Of a DNA stretch of 64,000 bases, positions 24,487-33,329 are shown one piece after another; within the stretch, counting starts at the first letter, position 1, and every line of letters begins with the position of its first letter. This DNA comes from JANQGH01 sp039177555 (GTDB taxonomy: Bacteria > Pseudomonadota > Alphaproteobacteria > DSM-16000 > Inquilinaceae), in NCBI GenBank assembly GCA_039177555.1, contig JBCDFV010000012.1:57545-121544 (forward strand), given 5' to 3'. The notes beneath the pieces were generated by a model. That model was not told the origin of the DNA and made no database searches. It saw only the letters and a list, made by a program, of their open reading frames with translations. A program made the translations under genes and the position numbers.

Positions 24487-25323
24487 TCAAACGACGCTGC
24501 AATAGCGTTCGCCGCAAACCCGCAAGACCTCTTCCGGCGGCTTCTTCCACCAGGTTTCCGCGCTGAAGATCTCGACCTCCGCATGGCCGTCATAGCCGGC
24601 CTTCTCGACCATCGCGCGGATGGCCGGGATGTCGATGACACCGTCGCCCATCATGCCGCGGTCGAGCAGGAGATCCGTCGTCGGCACCAGCCAGTCGCAG
24701 ACGTGAAACCCCAGGATACGGTCGCCCGCGCGAGCGATTTCAGTCGCCAGGGCCGGGTCCCACCAGACGTGGTAGATGTCGACCGCGACGCCGATGCCGT
24801 CGCCCAAGAGGTCGCAGAGATCGTTGGCCTGTCCAAGCATGTTCACACAGGCTCGGTCGGCCGCGTACATCGGGTGCAGCGGCTCGATGGCCAGCGTGAC
24901 GCCGGCGGCGCGCGCCTCCGGCAGAAGCGTTCCCAGTGCCTCGGCCACCTGCTCGCGCGCGGCCGGCATATCCTTCGAGCCGGGCGCCAGGCCGCCGACC
25001 ACCAGCACCAGGCATTGGGCGCCCAAGGTCGCGGCCTCGTCGATCGCCGTCCGGTTGCTGTCCAGCATGGCCTGGCGTTCGGCATCGGTCGACCAGGTAA
25101 ACATTCCGCCCCGGCACACGCCGGTGACGGTCAAATCCTCGCCCTTGATGAGCCGCTCGGTCTCGTCGAGACCGATATGGGCGATCTGGTCGCGCCACGG
25201 CGCAATACCAGTGATGCCGAAGCGACGACAGGCGGGGATGATCTCCGCCAGCGTCCATTGCTCGCGCACCGTGGCGGTGTTGAGCGACAGGCCGGCGAGG
25301 GGGCCGTCAAGCGTGACGCTCAC
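24487..25323 (-). CDS. Sugar phosphate isomerase/epimerase (xylose isomerase-like TIM barrel) 1
   Basis: A 278-residue protein of the AP-endonuclease-2/xylose-isomerase-like superfamily. Metal ligands are visible: Glu in IEPLHP, Asp in VDIYHVWWD, His in FHVCDW and Glu in VEIFS. The start is GTG 25323, overlapping the stop of the DUF993 gene as GTGA, a clear coupling signal. Members isomerise or epimerise sugars and keto-sugars; together with DUF993, Gfo/Idh/MocA and DHDPS-type enzymes it forms the downstream half of a sugar-acid-type pathway under the operator at 28739. Confidence 0.88.
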   Translation of the reverse strand: MSVTLDGPLAGLSLNTATVREQWTLAEIIPACRRFGITGIAPWRDQIAHIGLDETERLIKGEDLTVTGVCRGGMFTWSTDAERQAMLDSNRTAIDEAATLGAQCLVLVVGGLAPGSKDMPAAREQVAEALGTLLPEARAAGVTLAIEPLHPMYAADRACVNMLGQANDLCDLLGDGIGVAVDIYHVWWDPALATEIARAGDRILGFHVCDWLVPTTDLLLDRGMMGDGVIDIPAIRAMVEKAGYDGHAEVEIFSAETWWKKPPEEVLRVCGERYCSVV

Positions 25324-26489
25324 CGTTCGATGCCAGCATGGACGGACAGCCAACCACCGAAGCGGTCTGCGGCTTGGGCTGGGTCGTCCAGCAGGCCCGC
25401 GGCATCGGCCAGGCGAAATAGCTCGGCGAAGTGCAGCGCCGACCGGGCACTTTCCTGGCCGCCGACCATGGTGAAGGCCGGCTGATGGCCGTTCAGCCAG
25501 GCCAGGAACACCACGCCCGTCTTATAGAACCGCGTCTGCGCCGCGAAGATATGCCGTGCCAGGGGCACGGTCGGGGCCAACAGGGCACGGTACCGGTTCG
25601 TGTCCCCTTCGGCCAACGCGGCCAGGGCGGCCGAGGCGACTGGCGCGATGCTGTCGAAGATGCCCAGCAGCGCGTCCGACGCGTGCTCGCCATCGCCCTC
25701 GATCAGTTCGGGATAGTTGAAATCGTCGCCGGTATACATGCGCACGCCCTCGGGCAGGCGCCGGCGCATGATGATTTCCTTGTCCTTGTCCAACAGCGAG
25801 ATCTTGATGCCGTCAATCTTGGCGGCGTTTTCCTCGATGATGGTCAGGCAGTTCTCCATCGCCGCGTCGATGTCGTCATTGCCCCAATATCCGGCCAGGG
25901 CCGGATCGAACATATCGCCCAGCCAGTGCAGGATCACCGGTTCGCTCACCTGGCCCAGGATGCGGCCGTAGACCGAGGCGTAATCGTCGGAGCTTCGCGC
26001 CTTGGCCGCCAGCGCCCGGCTGGCCATGACGATCATCCGGCCGCCCTCGGCCGCGACCGCCTCGATCTGTTCCAGATAGGCCAGAACCACATCGTCGATC
26101 GTGACATGGTCGGTCAAGACGAGATGGTCGGTGCCGACACCGCTGAAGACGACGGCGTCGCTGCGCGTCCGCGCCTCGGCGATCGAGCGCCGGATCAGCT
26201 CACGCGCCGTCAACCAGTCCAGCCCCATGCCGCGCTGGGAGGTGTCCATGGCTTCGGCAACGGCCAGGCCCAGATCCCAGAGATGGTGGCGGAAGGCCAG
26301 CGTCCTGTCCCAGTCCACCGCGCTTTCGATCCAGGGATCATGCGCCGCCATCGGGTCGGCGACCACATGGGCGGCCGCAAAGGCGATGCGGTTGAATCGA
26401 TGGGGCGATTTCGGCCGTTCGACCGGCGTTCCCGACAGGGTGTAGTTTTCCGTCCCGCCGGCCGGCAGGGGCAGGGTCAGGCTCGTCAT
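25320..26489 (-). CDS. DUF993 family protein (DHDPS-like TIM barrel)
   Basis: A 389-residue member of the DUF993 family, distantly related to dihydrodipicolinate synthase. A Schiff-base-type Lys is seen in IDGIKISLLD and the barrel motifs VILHWLGDMF and YTGDDFNYPEL are clear. Class I aldolase or dehydratase chemistry on a keto-sugar acid would fit, but the activity of the family is not established to my knowledge. It lies 4 bases after the Gfo/Idh/MocA gene and overlaps the isomerase gene by 4, so the three are co-translated. Confidence 0.87.
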   Translation of the reverse strand: MTSLTLPLPAGGTENYTLSGTPVERPKSPHRFNRIAFAAAHVVADPMAAHDPWIESAVDWDRTLAFRHHLWDLGLAVAEAMDTSQRGMGLDWLTARELIRRSIAEARTRSDAVVFSGVGTDHLVLTDHVTIDDVVLAYLEQIEAVAAEGGRMIVMASRALAAKARSSDDYASVYGRILGQVSEPVILHWLGDMFDPALAGYWGNDDIDAAMENCLTIIEENAAKIDGIKISLLDKDKEIIMRRRLPEGVRMYTGDDFNYPELIEGDGEHASDALLGIFDSIAPVASAALAALAEGDTNRYRALLAPTVPLARHIFAAQTRFYKTGVVFLAWLNGHQPAFTMVGGQESARSALHFAELFRLADAAGLLDDPAQAADRFGGWLSVHAGIER

Positions 26490-26493
26490 GCTC

Positions 26494-27648
26494 TCAGTCC
26501 TCCAGGGTCGGCACGTCCAACCAACGCCGCTCGGCCCAGCTTTTTAGCCCTAGCTCCGCCAGTTGCACACCCTTCGCACCCTCCAACAGGGTGTACCGGT
26601 AGGGGGCATCTTCCAGCACGTGGCGCAGGAACATCTCCCACTGGGTCTTGAAGCCGTTGTCGGTTTCCTGATTGTCGGGGACCTGCTGCCACTGCTCGAA
26701 AAAGTTCAGGGTCTGACGCTGGTCGGGGTTCCACACCGGGCGCGGTGTCGCCTGACGCGGTTGGACCCAGCAATCGAACAGCCCGGCGACCGCGCTGCCG
26801 TGCGTGCCGTCAACGTGGAACGTGACCAGATCGTCCCGCCTGACCCGTGTGGTCCAGGAACTGTTGATCTGCGCGATTACGCCGCCCTCAAGCTCGAAGG
26901 TGGCATAGGCAGCGTCGTCCGCATCGGCGGCGTAGCTTTTGCCGGCCTCATCGACCCGCTCCGGGATATGCGTGGCGCCGAGGCAGCTCACCGCCTTCAC
27001 CTCGCCGAACAGATTGTCGAGCACGTAGCGCCAATGGCACAGCATGTCGAGGATGATGCCGCCGCCTTCGTCCTTGCGATAGTTCCAGGACGGGCGCTGG
27101 GCCGGCTGCCAGTCACCCTCGAAAACCCAATAGCCGAACTCGCCTCGCACCGACAGCAGCCGGCCGAAAAACCCGCTGTCGCGCAGCATAGCCATCTTGC
27201 GCAGGCCCGGCAGGAACAGCTTGTCCTGCACCACGCCGTGCTTGATGCCCGCATCACGCGCGGCCCGATAGACGGACAGCGCGTCTTCCAGTGAATCGGA
27301 AACCGGCTTTTCGCAATAGACGTGCTTGCCTGCCGCGATCGCCTGCTGCAGCAGGTCGGTGCGCAGTTGGGTCGAGGCCGCATCGAAGAAGATGGTGTCG
27401 TCGGGATTGGCCAGTGCCGCCGCCATGTCCGTCGTCCAGCGCGCTACGCCGTGCTGCTTGGCCAGCCGCTCGATCTTGTCCGGATTGCGCCCGACGATGA
27501 TCGGGTCGACCTTGACCCGTCGCCCGTCGCTCAGTGTCAGGCCGCCCTGGTCGCGGATCGCCAGGACCGAGCGGATCAGGTGCTGGTTCATGCCCATGCG
27601 GCCGGTTACGCCGTGCATGATGATGCCAATGCGGTCGTCGCCCGCCAT
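26494..27648 (-). CDS. Gfo/Idh/MocA family oxidoreductase 1
   Basis: A 384-residue NAD(P)-dependent dehydrogenase. The nucleotide fold begins IGIIMHGVTGRMG and the family's catalytic EKP motif is in VYCEKPVSDS (about 110-119), followed by the alpha/beta substrate domain. These enzymes oxidise or reduce sugars, inositols or pseudosugars, often generating 3-keto forms. It follows the DHDPS-family gene by 17 bases. Within this operon it would supply the keto-sugar used by the isomerase and DUF993 proteins; this order is inferred. Confidence 0.9.
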   Translation of the reverse strand: MAGDDRIGIIMHGVTGRMGMNQHLIRSVLAIRDQGGLTLSDGRRVKVDPIIVGRNPDKIERLAKQHGVARWTTDMAAALANPDDTIFFDAASTQLRTDLLQQAIAAGKHVYCEKPVSDSLEDALSVYRAARDAGIKHGVVQDKLFLPGLRKMAMLRDSGFFGRLLSVRGEFGYWVFEGDWQPAQRPSWNYRKDEGGGIILDMLCHWRYVLDNLFGEVKAVSCLGATHIPERVDEAGKSYAADADDAAYATFELEGGVIAQINSSWTTRVRRDDLVTFHVDGTHGSAVAGLFDCWVQPRQATPRPVWNPDQRQTLNFFEQWQQVPDNQETDNGFKTQWEMFLRHVLEDAPYRYTLLEGAKGVQLAELGLKSWAERRWLDVPTLED

Positions 27649-27665
27649 GAAGATCTCCCCTCGTC

Positions 27666-28721
27666 TTAAGTGTTGAGCCAGCGGTCGCGGTGTTTCGCGA
27701 TGAAAGCGTCGTCGTTCAAATTCGGGTAGGAAGCGTAAACCCGATCGATCTCCGCCGCCTGTCCGGGGCCAAGCCCTTCCTGAGAATCAAGGCACCAAAT
27801 GCCCTCCAACAGGCCTTGGCGGCGCAGGACCTCATGCAAGCCCGCAATGACGCCGCGATAGTCGTTCGCGGCATCGAAAAAGGCGCCGTTGGCGTCCGTC
27901 GTGTCGGCGTCCCGTGTCAGCCAGCGGCTGTCCAGGGCCTCGTCCGGCAGCGCCTTGATTTCATCGACCATCTTGACCGCGCTGTGCGTCCAAACCGACC
28001 AATGGCCCAGAAGGCCGCCGACGATCCTAACGTCGACCGGTTCGCCGTCACGCAGCACAGAGTAAGGGGTCAAGAGGTCTAGCACGATGTGATCGTCATT
28101 GCCGGTGTACAGCGCGATCCGGTCCTCGGCGCCGGCCGCGACGACGCCCTGGATCACGTCTAACGTTCGATAGCGGTTGAACGGCGCGATCTTGATGCCG
28201 ACGATGTTGTCGAGCGCGGCGAACTCCCGCCAAAAGGTGCGCGACAGCACGCGGCCGCCAACCGCCGGCTGCAGATAAAAGCCCATCACCGGCATCACAG
28301 CGGTGACCGCCCGGACGTGGTCGATCATCTCGGCGTCGCTGGCGCTGTCGAAGCCTGCGAGGCTGAGCAGGACGGCATGATATCCAAGGTCGCGCGCGAT
28401 CGTCGCCTCCGCCACGGCCTGACGGGTTGGGCCGATGGCGCCGGCGACCAGGAATGTCGGGCGCGATACCCAAGTCGCCGCCTCTTCGGTGGCCAGCCTG
28501 AGAACCGTTTCGAACAGGTTCACTTCCCGGATCGCGAACTGGGTCGTGTGCACACCGACCGCCAGCCCGACGACACCGGCGTCGAGATAATAGCGGCTCA
28601 GCGCGCGCTGACGCCGCTCATCCAACGTGCGGCCGGCCGTTAGCGCCAGCGGATGGGCCGGTATCACACCGCCGCGCCTGAAGGCGGCCAAGGCGTCGCT
28701 CGGAATGTCCCCAATCTGCAT
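27666..28721 (-). CDS. Dihydrodipicolinate synthase family protein (sugar-acid aldolase/dehydratase-like)
   Basis: A 351-residue class I TIM-barrel enzyme. The Schiff-base Lys is in VGIKIAPFN, and the aldolase strands PTFLVAGAIG and VMGFYLQPAVGG are clear. The protein is longer than DapA (~290), as is common for sugar-acid dehydratases and aldolases of the family. It is the first gene of a four-gene minus-strand run. A perfect 20-base palindrome lies 18 bases upstream of its ATG, so it is the promoter-proximal target of the neighbouring TetR regulator. Confidence 0.88.
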   Translation of the reverse strand: MQIGDIPSDALAAFRRGGVIPAHPLALTAGRTLDERRQRALSRYYLDAGVVGLAVGVHTTQFAIREVNLFETVLRLATEEAATWVSRPTFLVAGAIGPTRQAVAEATIARDLGYHAVLLSLAGFDSASDAEMIDHVRAVTAVMPVMGFYLQPAVGGRVLSRTFWREFAALDNIVGIKIAPFNRYRTLDVIQGVVAAGAEDRIALYTGNDDHIVLDLLTPYSVLRDGEPVDVRIVGGLLGHWSVWTHSAVKMVDEIKALPDEALDSRWLTRDADTTDANGAFFDAANDYRGVIAGLHEVLRRQGLLEGIWCLDSQEGLGPGQAAEIDRVYASYPNLNDDAFIAKHRDRWLNT

Positions 28722-28738
28722 GATATCTCGGGATCAGA

Positions 28739-28758
28739 AAGTAACTGATCAGTTACTT
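28739..28758. promoter_or_regulatory. Perfect 20-bp palindrome, likely TetR operator
   Basis: AAGTAACTGA followed by its exact reverse complement TCAGTTACTT. It lies 18-37 bases upstream of the DHDPS-family start and just after the TetR gene. A related site lies at 36002-36027, upstream of tctC. Size, symmetry and position are those of a TetR-family operator. Confidence 0.75.
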
Positions 28759-28827
28759 ACAGGGTGTGTGGGAAGCCGTCAATCGCATCTATCGCCTATG
28801 ATTGATTTCTGATTCGGGGTGGGACCT

Positions 28828-29502
28828 TCAGGGTCTGAGATACCCCAGGATCAACTCGACAACATGCTGACGACGCTGCCTGAGCTCACCCGGCGCCTCG
28901 AGAGGGCGGTTGAAAATCGCCGACAGGGTGTGCCGGTTGGAGAAATAGAAGTAGCTGATGCCGGCGATGGAGATGTAGAGCTGCACGGGGTCGACACCGG
29001 TGCGGAACTGCCCGCTGGCCGCGCCGCGTTCCAGCAATTCGGAAATCAACTCAACCAGCGGCATGTTCAGGCTGCGGGCTACGTTCGACGATCTGACATG
29101 GGCCGCGCCGTGCAGGTTTTCCTCGTTCAGCAGCTTCACGAATTCCGGGTGCCGCAAGAACCAGTCGAAGCTGAACGCCACCAACTGGCCCATGGCCAAG
29201 ACCGGGTCCCGGCTGGTCAGTTGCAGGTCGGCCTCGCTGCCCCTGATCCGGGCGTAAGTATCCTCCAGCACCGCCTGGAACAGCCCATCCTTTGAGCCGA
29301 AATAGTGATAGATCATGCGCTTATTAGCACCTGACCGACGGGCGATATCGTCGGTGCGCGCGCCTTCCAACCCCTTGGCCGCAAACTCCTGCGTTGCGGC
29401 GCTAAGAATGCTGGCCCGCGTCCGTTCGGGGTCGCGGGTCGCCCGCTCCGCCGCCTTTACCGGGGCAGAGGCGGTGGGCTTTATGTCAGTAGTTGCCGTC
29501 AC
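28828..29502 (-). CDS. TetR family transcriptional regulator
   Basis: About 224 residues. The N-terminal helix-turn-helix is ERTRASILSAATQEFAAKG then DDIARRSGANKRMIYHYFGSKDGLF, the TetR signature, and the C-terminal ligand domain is helical. A GTG at 29502 is taken as start, overlapping the epimerase gene by 17 bases; GTG 29538 would add 12 residues. It sits inside the catabolic cluster between its two halves. Matching palindromes before the DHDPS-family gene and before tctC suggest that it represses both transcription units and responds to the transported compound. Confidence 0.88.
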   Translation of the reverse strand: MTATTDIKPTASAPVKAAERATRDPERTRASILSAATQEFAAKGLEGARTDDIARRSGANKRMIYHYFGSKDGLFQAVLEDTYARIRGSEADLQLTSRDPVLAMGQLVAFSFDWFLRHPEFVKLLNEENLHGAAHVRSSNVARSLNMPLVELISELLERGAASGQFRTGVDPVQLYISIAGISYFYFSNRHTLSAIFNRPLEAPGELRQRRQHVVELILGYLRP

Positions 29503-30514
29503 GTACTTCGAAATGGGTAGGTTTGCCGAGAGATCCACCCCCGGCCTTCACCCAAGTGGCCGTCCAGTCCAATAACTTGGCCAACGGCACTGTTGGATAT
29601 CCGAAAAGGCGAGTCTGTTCGGCGGTGTTAACCAGCCAGGCCGTTGCCGCCTCGTCGCCTTCGATGATGGGTTTTCTGTCCAGCTTTTCGCCCATCGCCG
29701 TCGCCATCGCCCGCACGCTGGCGACCTCCGGACCGGAGATGTTCAAGGGGCTCGTCGGCGTCGTGCAGTGTTTCAGCGCCCGCAAGGCGCAGGCGTTGGC
29801 ATCGCCTTGCCAGATGACGTTGACGTGGCCCATGGCGACGGAAATCGGCTGGCCGTCGCGGACCAGGGTGGCGACATCGTGCAGCACGCCATACCGCATG
29901 TCGATGGCGTAGCTCAGGCGCAGCAGCCGTCCCGGCGTGTCGAAGCGGCTGCTGTAATATTCGAACATGCGCTCGCGCCCGACACAGGATGCGGCGTATT
30001 CGCCCGGCGGCGGGGTTGGCGGCGTGGCCTCGGTGGCGCCTTGATGCCGGATATCGACGAACGGATAGACGCACGCCGTGGAGAAGGCGACGATGCGCGC
30101 CTTGGCGAAATGCTCCGCCACGATCGCCGGCACCAGCGCGTTCATGGCCCAGGTCAGCGGCTGATTGCCTGCCGAGCCGAATTTCCGGCCGGCCATGAAG
30201 ATCACGTTTTCCGTCACCTCCAATCGGGCGACAGCGGCGCGGTCTAAGAGATCGCAGGCGATCGTCTCGACGCCGGCCGCCTCCAACCGTGCCTTGACGG
30301 TTGCGTCGGTAAAGCGGGCGACGCCGATAACGCGCTTATCCGGCGCCGCACGCTTGGCCAGGATGGCCAGCGACGGCCCCATCTTGCCACCCACGCCCAG
30401 CACGGTGATGTCGCCGCTGACCGACTTCAGATCGGCGATCAGGTCCGGGATGGGCCTTGTCATGAAGTCGTCGAGCGCGGCCTCGTCGGCGAACCCTTCG
30501 GGCAGGTCGGTCAT
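29486..30514 (-). CDS. NAD-dependent epimerase/dehydratase-like protein without the YxxxK lysine
   Basis: A 342-residue extended-SDR-like protein. The nucleotide motif is VLGVGGKMG (about 39-47) and the serine region FSTACVYP is normal, but the usual catalytic YxxxK reads YAASC (in GEYAASCVGRER), so the lysine is absent. Either chemistry differs or an Arg nearby takes its place. It overlaps the enolase-superfamily stop by one base and the TetR start by 17, so it belongs to the tctC-led operon. A sugar-acid or lactone substrate is inferred from context. Confidence 0.8.
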   Translation of the reverse strand: MTDLPEGFADEAALDDFMTRPIPDLIADLKSVSGDITVLGVGGKMGPSLAILAKRAAPDKRVIGVARFTDATVKARLEAAGVETIACDLLDRAAVARLEVTENVIFMAGRKFGSAGNQPLTWAMNALVPAIVAEHFAKARIVAFSTACVYPFVDIRHQGATEATPPTPPPGEYAASCVGRERMFEYYSSRFDTPGRLLRLSYAIDMRYGVLHDVATLVRDGQPISVAMGHVNVIWQGDANACALRALKHCTTPTSPLNISGPEVASVRAMATAMGEKLDRKPIIEGDEAATAWLVNTAEQTRLFGYPTVPLAKLLDWTATWVKAGGGSLGKPTHFEVRDGNY

Positions 30515-31980
30515 CAGACGGGTTCTCCTTCAAGCATGGAAAAGTGCCAGTCGGCCTCGGCGATGCCGTTGTCCATATCCGGCGGCGCGCCGACGCCCAG
30601 GCCCGGGACTTGCAGCGAGCCGATGGACAGCATCCCCTCGCGGATCTTGAGCGCGACGGTATCGCCATGGCGTTCGTAAAGATCGGGATGCTGGGCCAGC
30701 GCCTGGAAGCGGTCCGCACCTGGCAGATGGTCCAGGCCCCGGAAGTAATGGTGGCCGTTGCGCTCCACATGGGGAATGCCCAGCGTGGCCACAACGGCGA
30801 GGTCGGCTTGCAACGGAACGATGGCGAGGTTGGTCAGGTCTTCGGCGGACTGGAAATAGCTGGCGCGCGCCGAGCGCCGATTGTGATGGTCTGCCAAAGC
30901 CAGGTTCAGGAACGAGCGATAGACGCCCTTGCAGTTCTTGTGGCTGACGCCGTGATAGCCGAGCGCAATAGCGTCGGCATAGGCCTCGGTCCAGCCGTCG
31001 GCCTCGTCGATCAGCAGGGGTTTGCCGATGGCCGCGAGGGCCTTTGCAGGCAGTGGCTCCGCCATGGCGACCGAGCGGTCGAGGGGCTGTTCAATGAACA
31101 GAATGGCGTCGTAGAAATCGTCCAAGGCAGGCGTTGATCGAACCTGTTCGATCAGCGCGACGAAGTCGTCGATCTGCTTGTACTGTTCGTTGCCGTCCAG
31201 GGTGATCGCGATTGGCCGACCCGCGTTTGCGACGATCGAAGCGATTTGCGTTAGCCGATCGATGTCCGCTTCCCGATCGCCCGCGACCTTCACCTTCAGG
31301 TATCGCAGCCCGTCGATCCGAAGATAGTCCTCCAACGTTGTTGGAAAGCCGTCGTCGGGCAGATCGTCCGACGCTGCGTCTGCGGCGGTGATCGGGTCGA
31401 CCAGGCCGACCGTGTGGCGCAGCGCCACCGTGTCGAGCGGCCGGTCGGGAAGGGCCGCCAAATGCTCATCCGGCTCCAGCACCGGAAAGATGTTTCGACA
31501 GTTGATGCCCAGTATCCCCTTGCGCACCAGCGCGTCGAACGGACGCCCCGCCAACCGGCCGGCAGCGTCGATGACGGCCCGTTCCAGCATCGAGGCGCCG
31601 AAGGAAGCCCCCAGCCTGTTGAACCCGTCCGCCAGCGCCCGCCGCTCGATTTCTTGCCGCGTGTCGCGCCATAGGCCGAACGGCGTATCGGGTTCCGCAT
31701 CGGCGTAGACCTCTCGCGCGTGCCTCAGCGCCATCAGCAGGTCGGCGACGTTGTCAGCCGGTGTCTTATCCGGTGTCTTGTCGAACCACTTGTAGGCCAG
31801 GATGTCTGACGCGTAGCCCTTGCAGGTCTGGCCATTCTCGGTTTCGAGGGTGACTTCCAGCAGGCCCACGGGGGCCGCCGTCATGGTCACGACGCCGAAG
31901 CGGAACGGCATGCGTGCAAAGGCGTTGCGGATCACCAGCCGGCTGTCCCGAACCCGCAGGCGTGGCGCGTTCGACGTCAT
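30514..31980 (-). CDS. Enolase superfamily protein (mandelate racemase/muconate-lactonising type) 1
   Basis: A 488-residue protein, long for the superfamily (about 350-450). The barrel carries the expected features: Lys pair in YLKVKVAGD, metal ligands in TLDGNEQY, LFIEQPL and LLIDEADG, and a late Lys in SHKNCKG. Members abstract a proton alpha to a carboxylate, commonly dehydrating sugar acids. It overlaps the next isomerase gene (ATGA) and the epimerase gene. With TctABC as importer, an acid sugar or similar carboxylate is the natural substrate; the exact one is unknown. Confidence 0.85.
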   Translation of the reverse strand: MTSNAPRLRVRDSRLVIRNAFARMPFRFGVVTMTAAPVGLLEVTLETENGQTCKGYASDILAYKWFDKTPDKTPADNVADLLMALRHAREVYADAEPDTPFGLWRDTRQEIERRALADGFNRLGASFGASMLERAVIDAAGRLAGRPFDALVRKGILGINCRNIFPVLEPDEHLAALPDRPLDTVALRHTVGLVDPITAADAASDDLPDDGFPTTLEDYLRIDGLRYLKVKVAGDREADIDRLTQIASIVANAGRPIAITLDGNEQYKQIDDFVALIEQVRSTPALDDFYDAILFIEQPLDRSVAMAEPLPAKALAAIGKPLLIDEADGWTEAYADAIALGYHGVSHKNCKGVYRSFLNLALADHHNRRSARASYFQSAEDLTNLAIVPLQADLAVVATLGIPHVERNGHHYFRGLDHLPGADRFQALAQHPDLYERHGDTVALKIREGMLSIGSLQVPGLGVGAPPDMDNGIAEADWHFSMLEGEPV

Positions 31981-32810
31981 CGCATCTGCTCCTGGACACC
32001 GCGCAGATAGCCGGCCGCGACCGCCGCCGTGGTCGGGCCGTCGGGGATGTAGTCGAAGGGTTCGACCGAAACCGGCCCGGCGAACCCGACATCGGCGATG
32101 GCCGCGAAGACGGGACCGAACCGATCGTCACCCTGGCCGGGCGCACGGCGGTTGTGGTCATTGACCTGGATGTGCGCCAGATGTCCCGTCGGCCACCATT
32201 GGCGGATCAGGTCAGGCACGGGCTGGTCCTCGGCAAGCGCGGCGGCCGACGTGTCGATCATGGTCTTGAACGCCGGACTGCCGATCTCTTCGACCATCGC
32301 AACCGCCTCGGCCACCGTGTTGATGAACGCCGTCTCGCGCGGGGCGAGCGGTTCCAGGCAATAGGTCACGCCGGCCTTCTCGGCCGCTTCGGCCGCAACG
32401 CGGAAGCACTGCAGCGCATTGGCACGCGCGGCCTCGGGCGACGCGGCATCCTCCAATCGGCGCTGGGCCGGCGAGCCGTGAACGAGCACCGTCCCGCCAA
32501 GCGCCGCGCACATGTCGACCAAAGTGCGCAGAACGTCCGTGGTGCGTCCTCTCAGACCGGCATCGTCGGTGGTAATCGAGAGGCCGGCGGGTGCGACCAA
32601 GAGCCAGTGCAGCCCGGTGATGCGCAAGCCATGATCCTCGGCGATCGCGCGATAGCTATGAAGCGCGCTGTCGGGCAACCGATGGGGTTCGTCCGACAGG
32701 GTGAAGGGCGCGACCTCCAGGCCGACATAGCCGAGTTGGGCGGCCAGCTTGCACTGGCCGGCGAAGTCCAGGTCGCGCACCACCTCGTTGCAAAGGCTCA
32801 GATCCAGCAT
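31977..32810 (-). CDS. Sugar phosphate isomerase/epimerase (xylose isomerase-like TIM barrel) 2
   Basis: A 277-residue TIM-barrel protein, a distant paralogue of the one at 24487. Metal ligands: Glu in CLEPLAPRE, Asp in MIDTSAA, His in HIQVNDHN and Glu in SVEPFDY. It lies 3 bases after tctB and overlaps the enolase-superfamily gene by 4 bases. The pairing of two such isomerases in one regulon suggests successive epimerisation or isomerisation of a sugar acid or keto-sugar; a role of one as hydrolase or hydratase cannot be excluded. Confidence 0.87.
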   Translation of the reverse strand: MLDLSLCNEVVRDLDFAGQCKLAAQLGYVGLEVAPFTLSDEPHRLPDSALHSYRAIAEDHGLRITGLHWLLVAPAGLSITTDDAGLRGRTTDVLRTLVDMCAALGGTVLVHGSPAQRRLEDAASPEAARANALQCFRVAAEAAEKAGVTYCLEPLAPRETAFINTVAEAVAMVEEIGSPAFKTMIDTSAAALAEDQPVPDLIRQWWPTGHLAHIQVNDHNRRAPGQGDDRFGPVFAAIADVGFAGPVSVEPFDYIPDGPTTAAVAAGYLRGVQEQMR

Positions 32811-32813
32811 CTT

Positions 32814-33329
32814 CTATCCCGGCAGTCTGACGTAGAACAGTCGCTCAAAGACGAACTCGACACCCGCGCCCGTCACGGCCGCGATGGCCGCGGCAATCGC
32901 GATGTTGGGCAGCGGCGGCAGCTTGCCCAGCGCCATCGCCTCGGTGGCTACCACGAAGGCAAAGACGAAGGCCATGGTCGCCAACCAGAACGGCAGCCAG
33001 CCGAACAAACCAAGCGCGTAGCCGAGCGTCAGGGCCAGTACCAAGGCGACCCGCCGGACCGAGGGTGAGCGGACAAAGCCGCCGACCGTATCGGCCGTGA
33101 GATCCAGCCGCCACCCTCCGCGCAGGATCGACCGGATTAGCATGGCGAGCCCGCACAGGGTCAGGATCGCGCCCAACATACCCGGCACGATCCCGGGCAC
33201 CGTGTAGGGATTGACGTTCAGGTGATCGAGCCGGGGCAGGCGCAGGCTCTCCACCAGGACGGCGATGCCGAACGCGGTCAGCACGATGGCCGAGACGAAG
33301 TCCAGCCGATCCATGCGGCTCGCCTTCAT
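32814..33329 (-). CDS. tctB: Tripartite tricarboxylate transporter small subunit TctB
   Basis: A 171-residue membrane protein with four hydrophobic segments (for example FVSAIVLTAFGIAVLV near the N-terminus and VALVLALTLGYALGLFGWLPFW in the middle), the normal TctB layout. The ATG at 33329 overlaps the tctA stop (ATGA), so the two are translated together; the frame is open much further upstream but that is the shadow of tctA. It forms the inner-membrane complex with TctA, powered by the ion gradient. Confidence 0.88.
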   Translation of the reverse strand: MKASRMDRLDFVSAIVLTAFGIAVLVESLRLPRLDHLNVNPYTVPGIVPGMLGAILTLCGLAMLIRSILRGGWRLDLTADTVGGFVRSPSVRRVALVLALTLGYALGLFGWLPFWLATMAFVFAFVVATEAMALGKLPPLPNIAIAAAIAAVTGAGVEFVFERLFYVRLPG

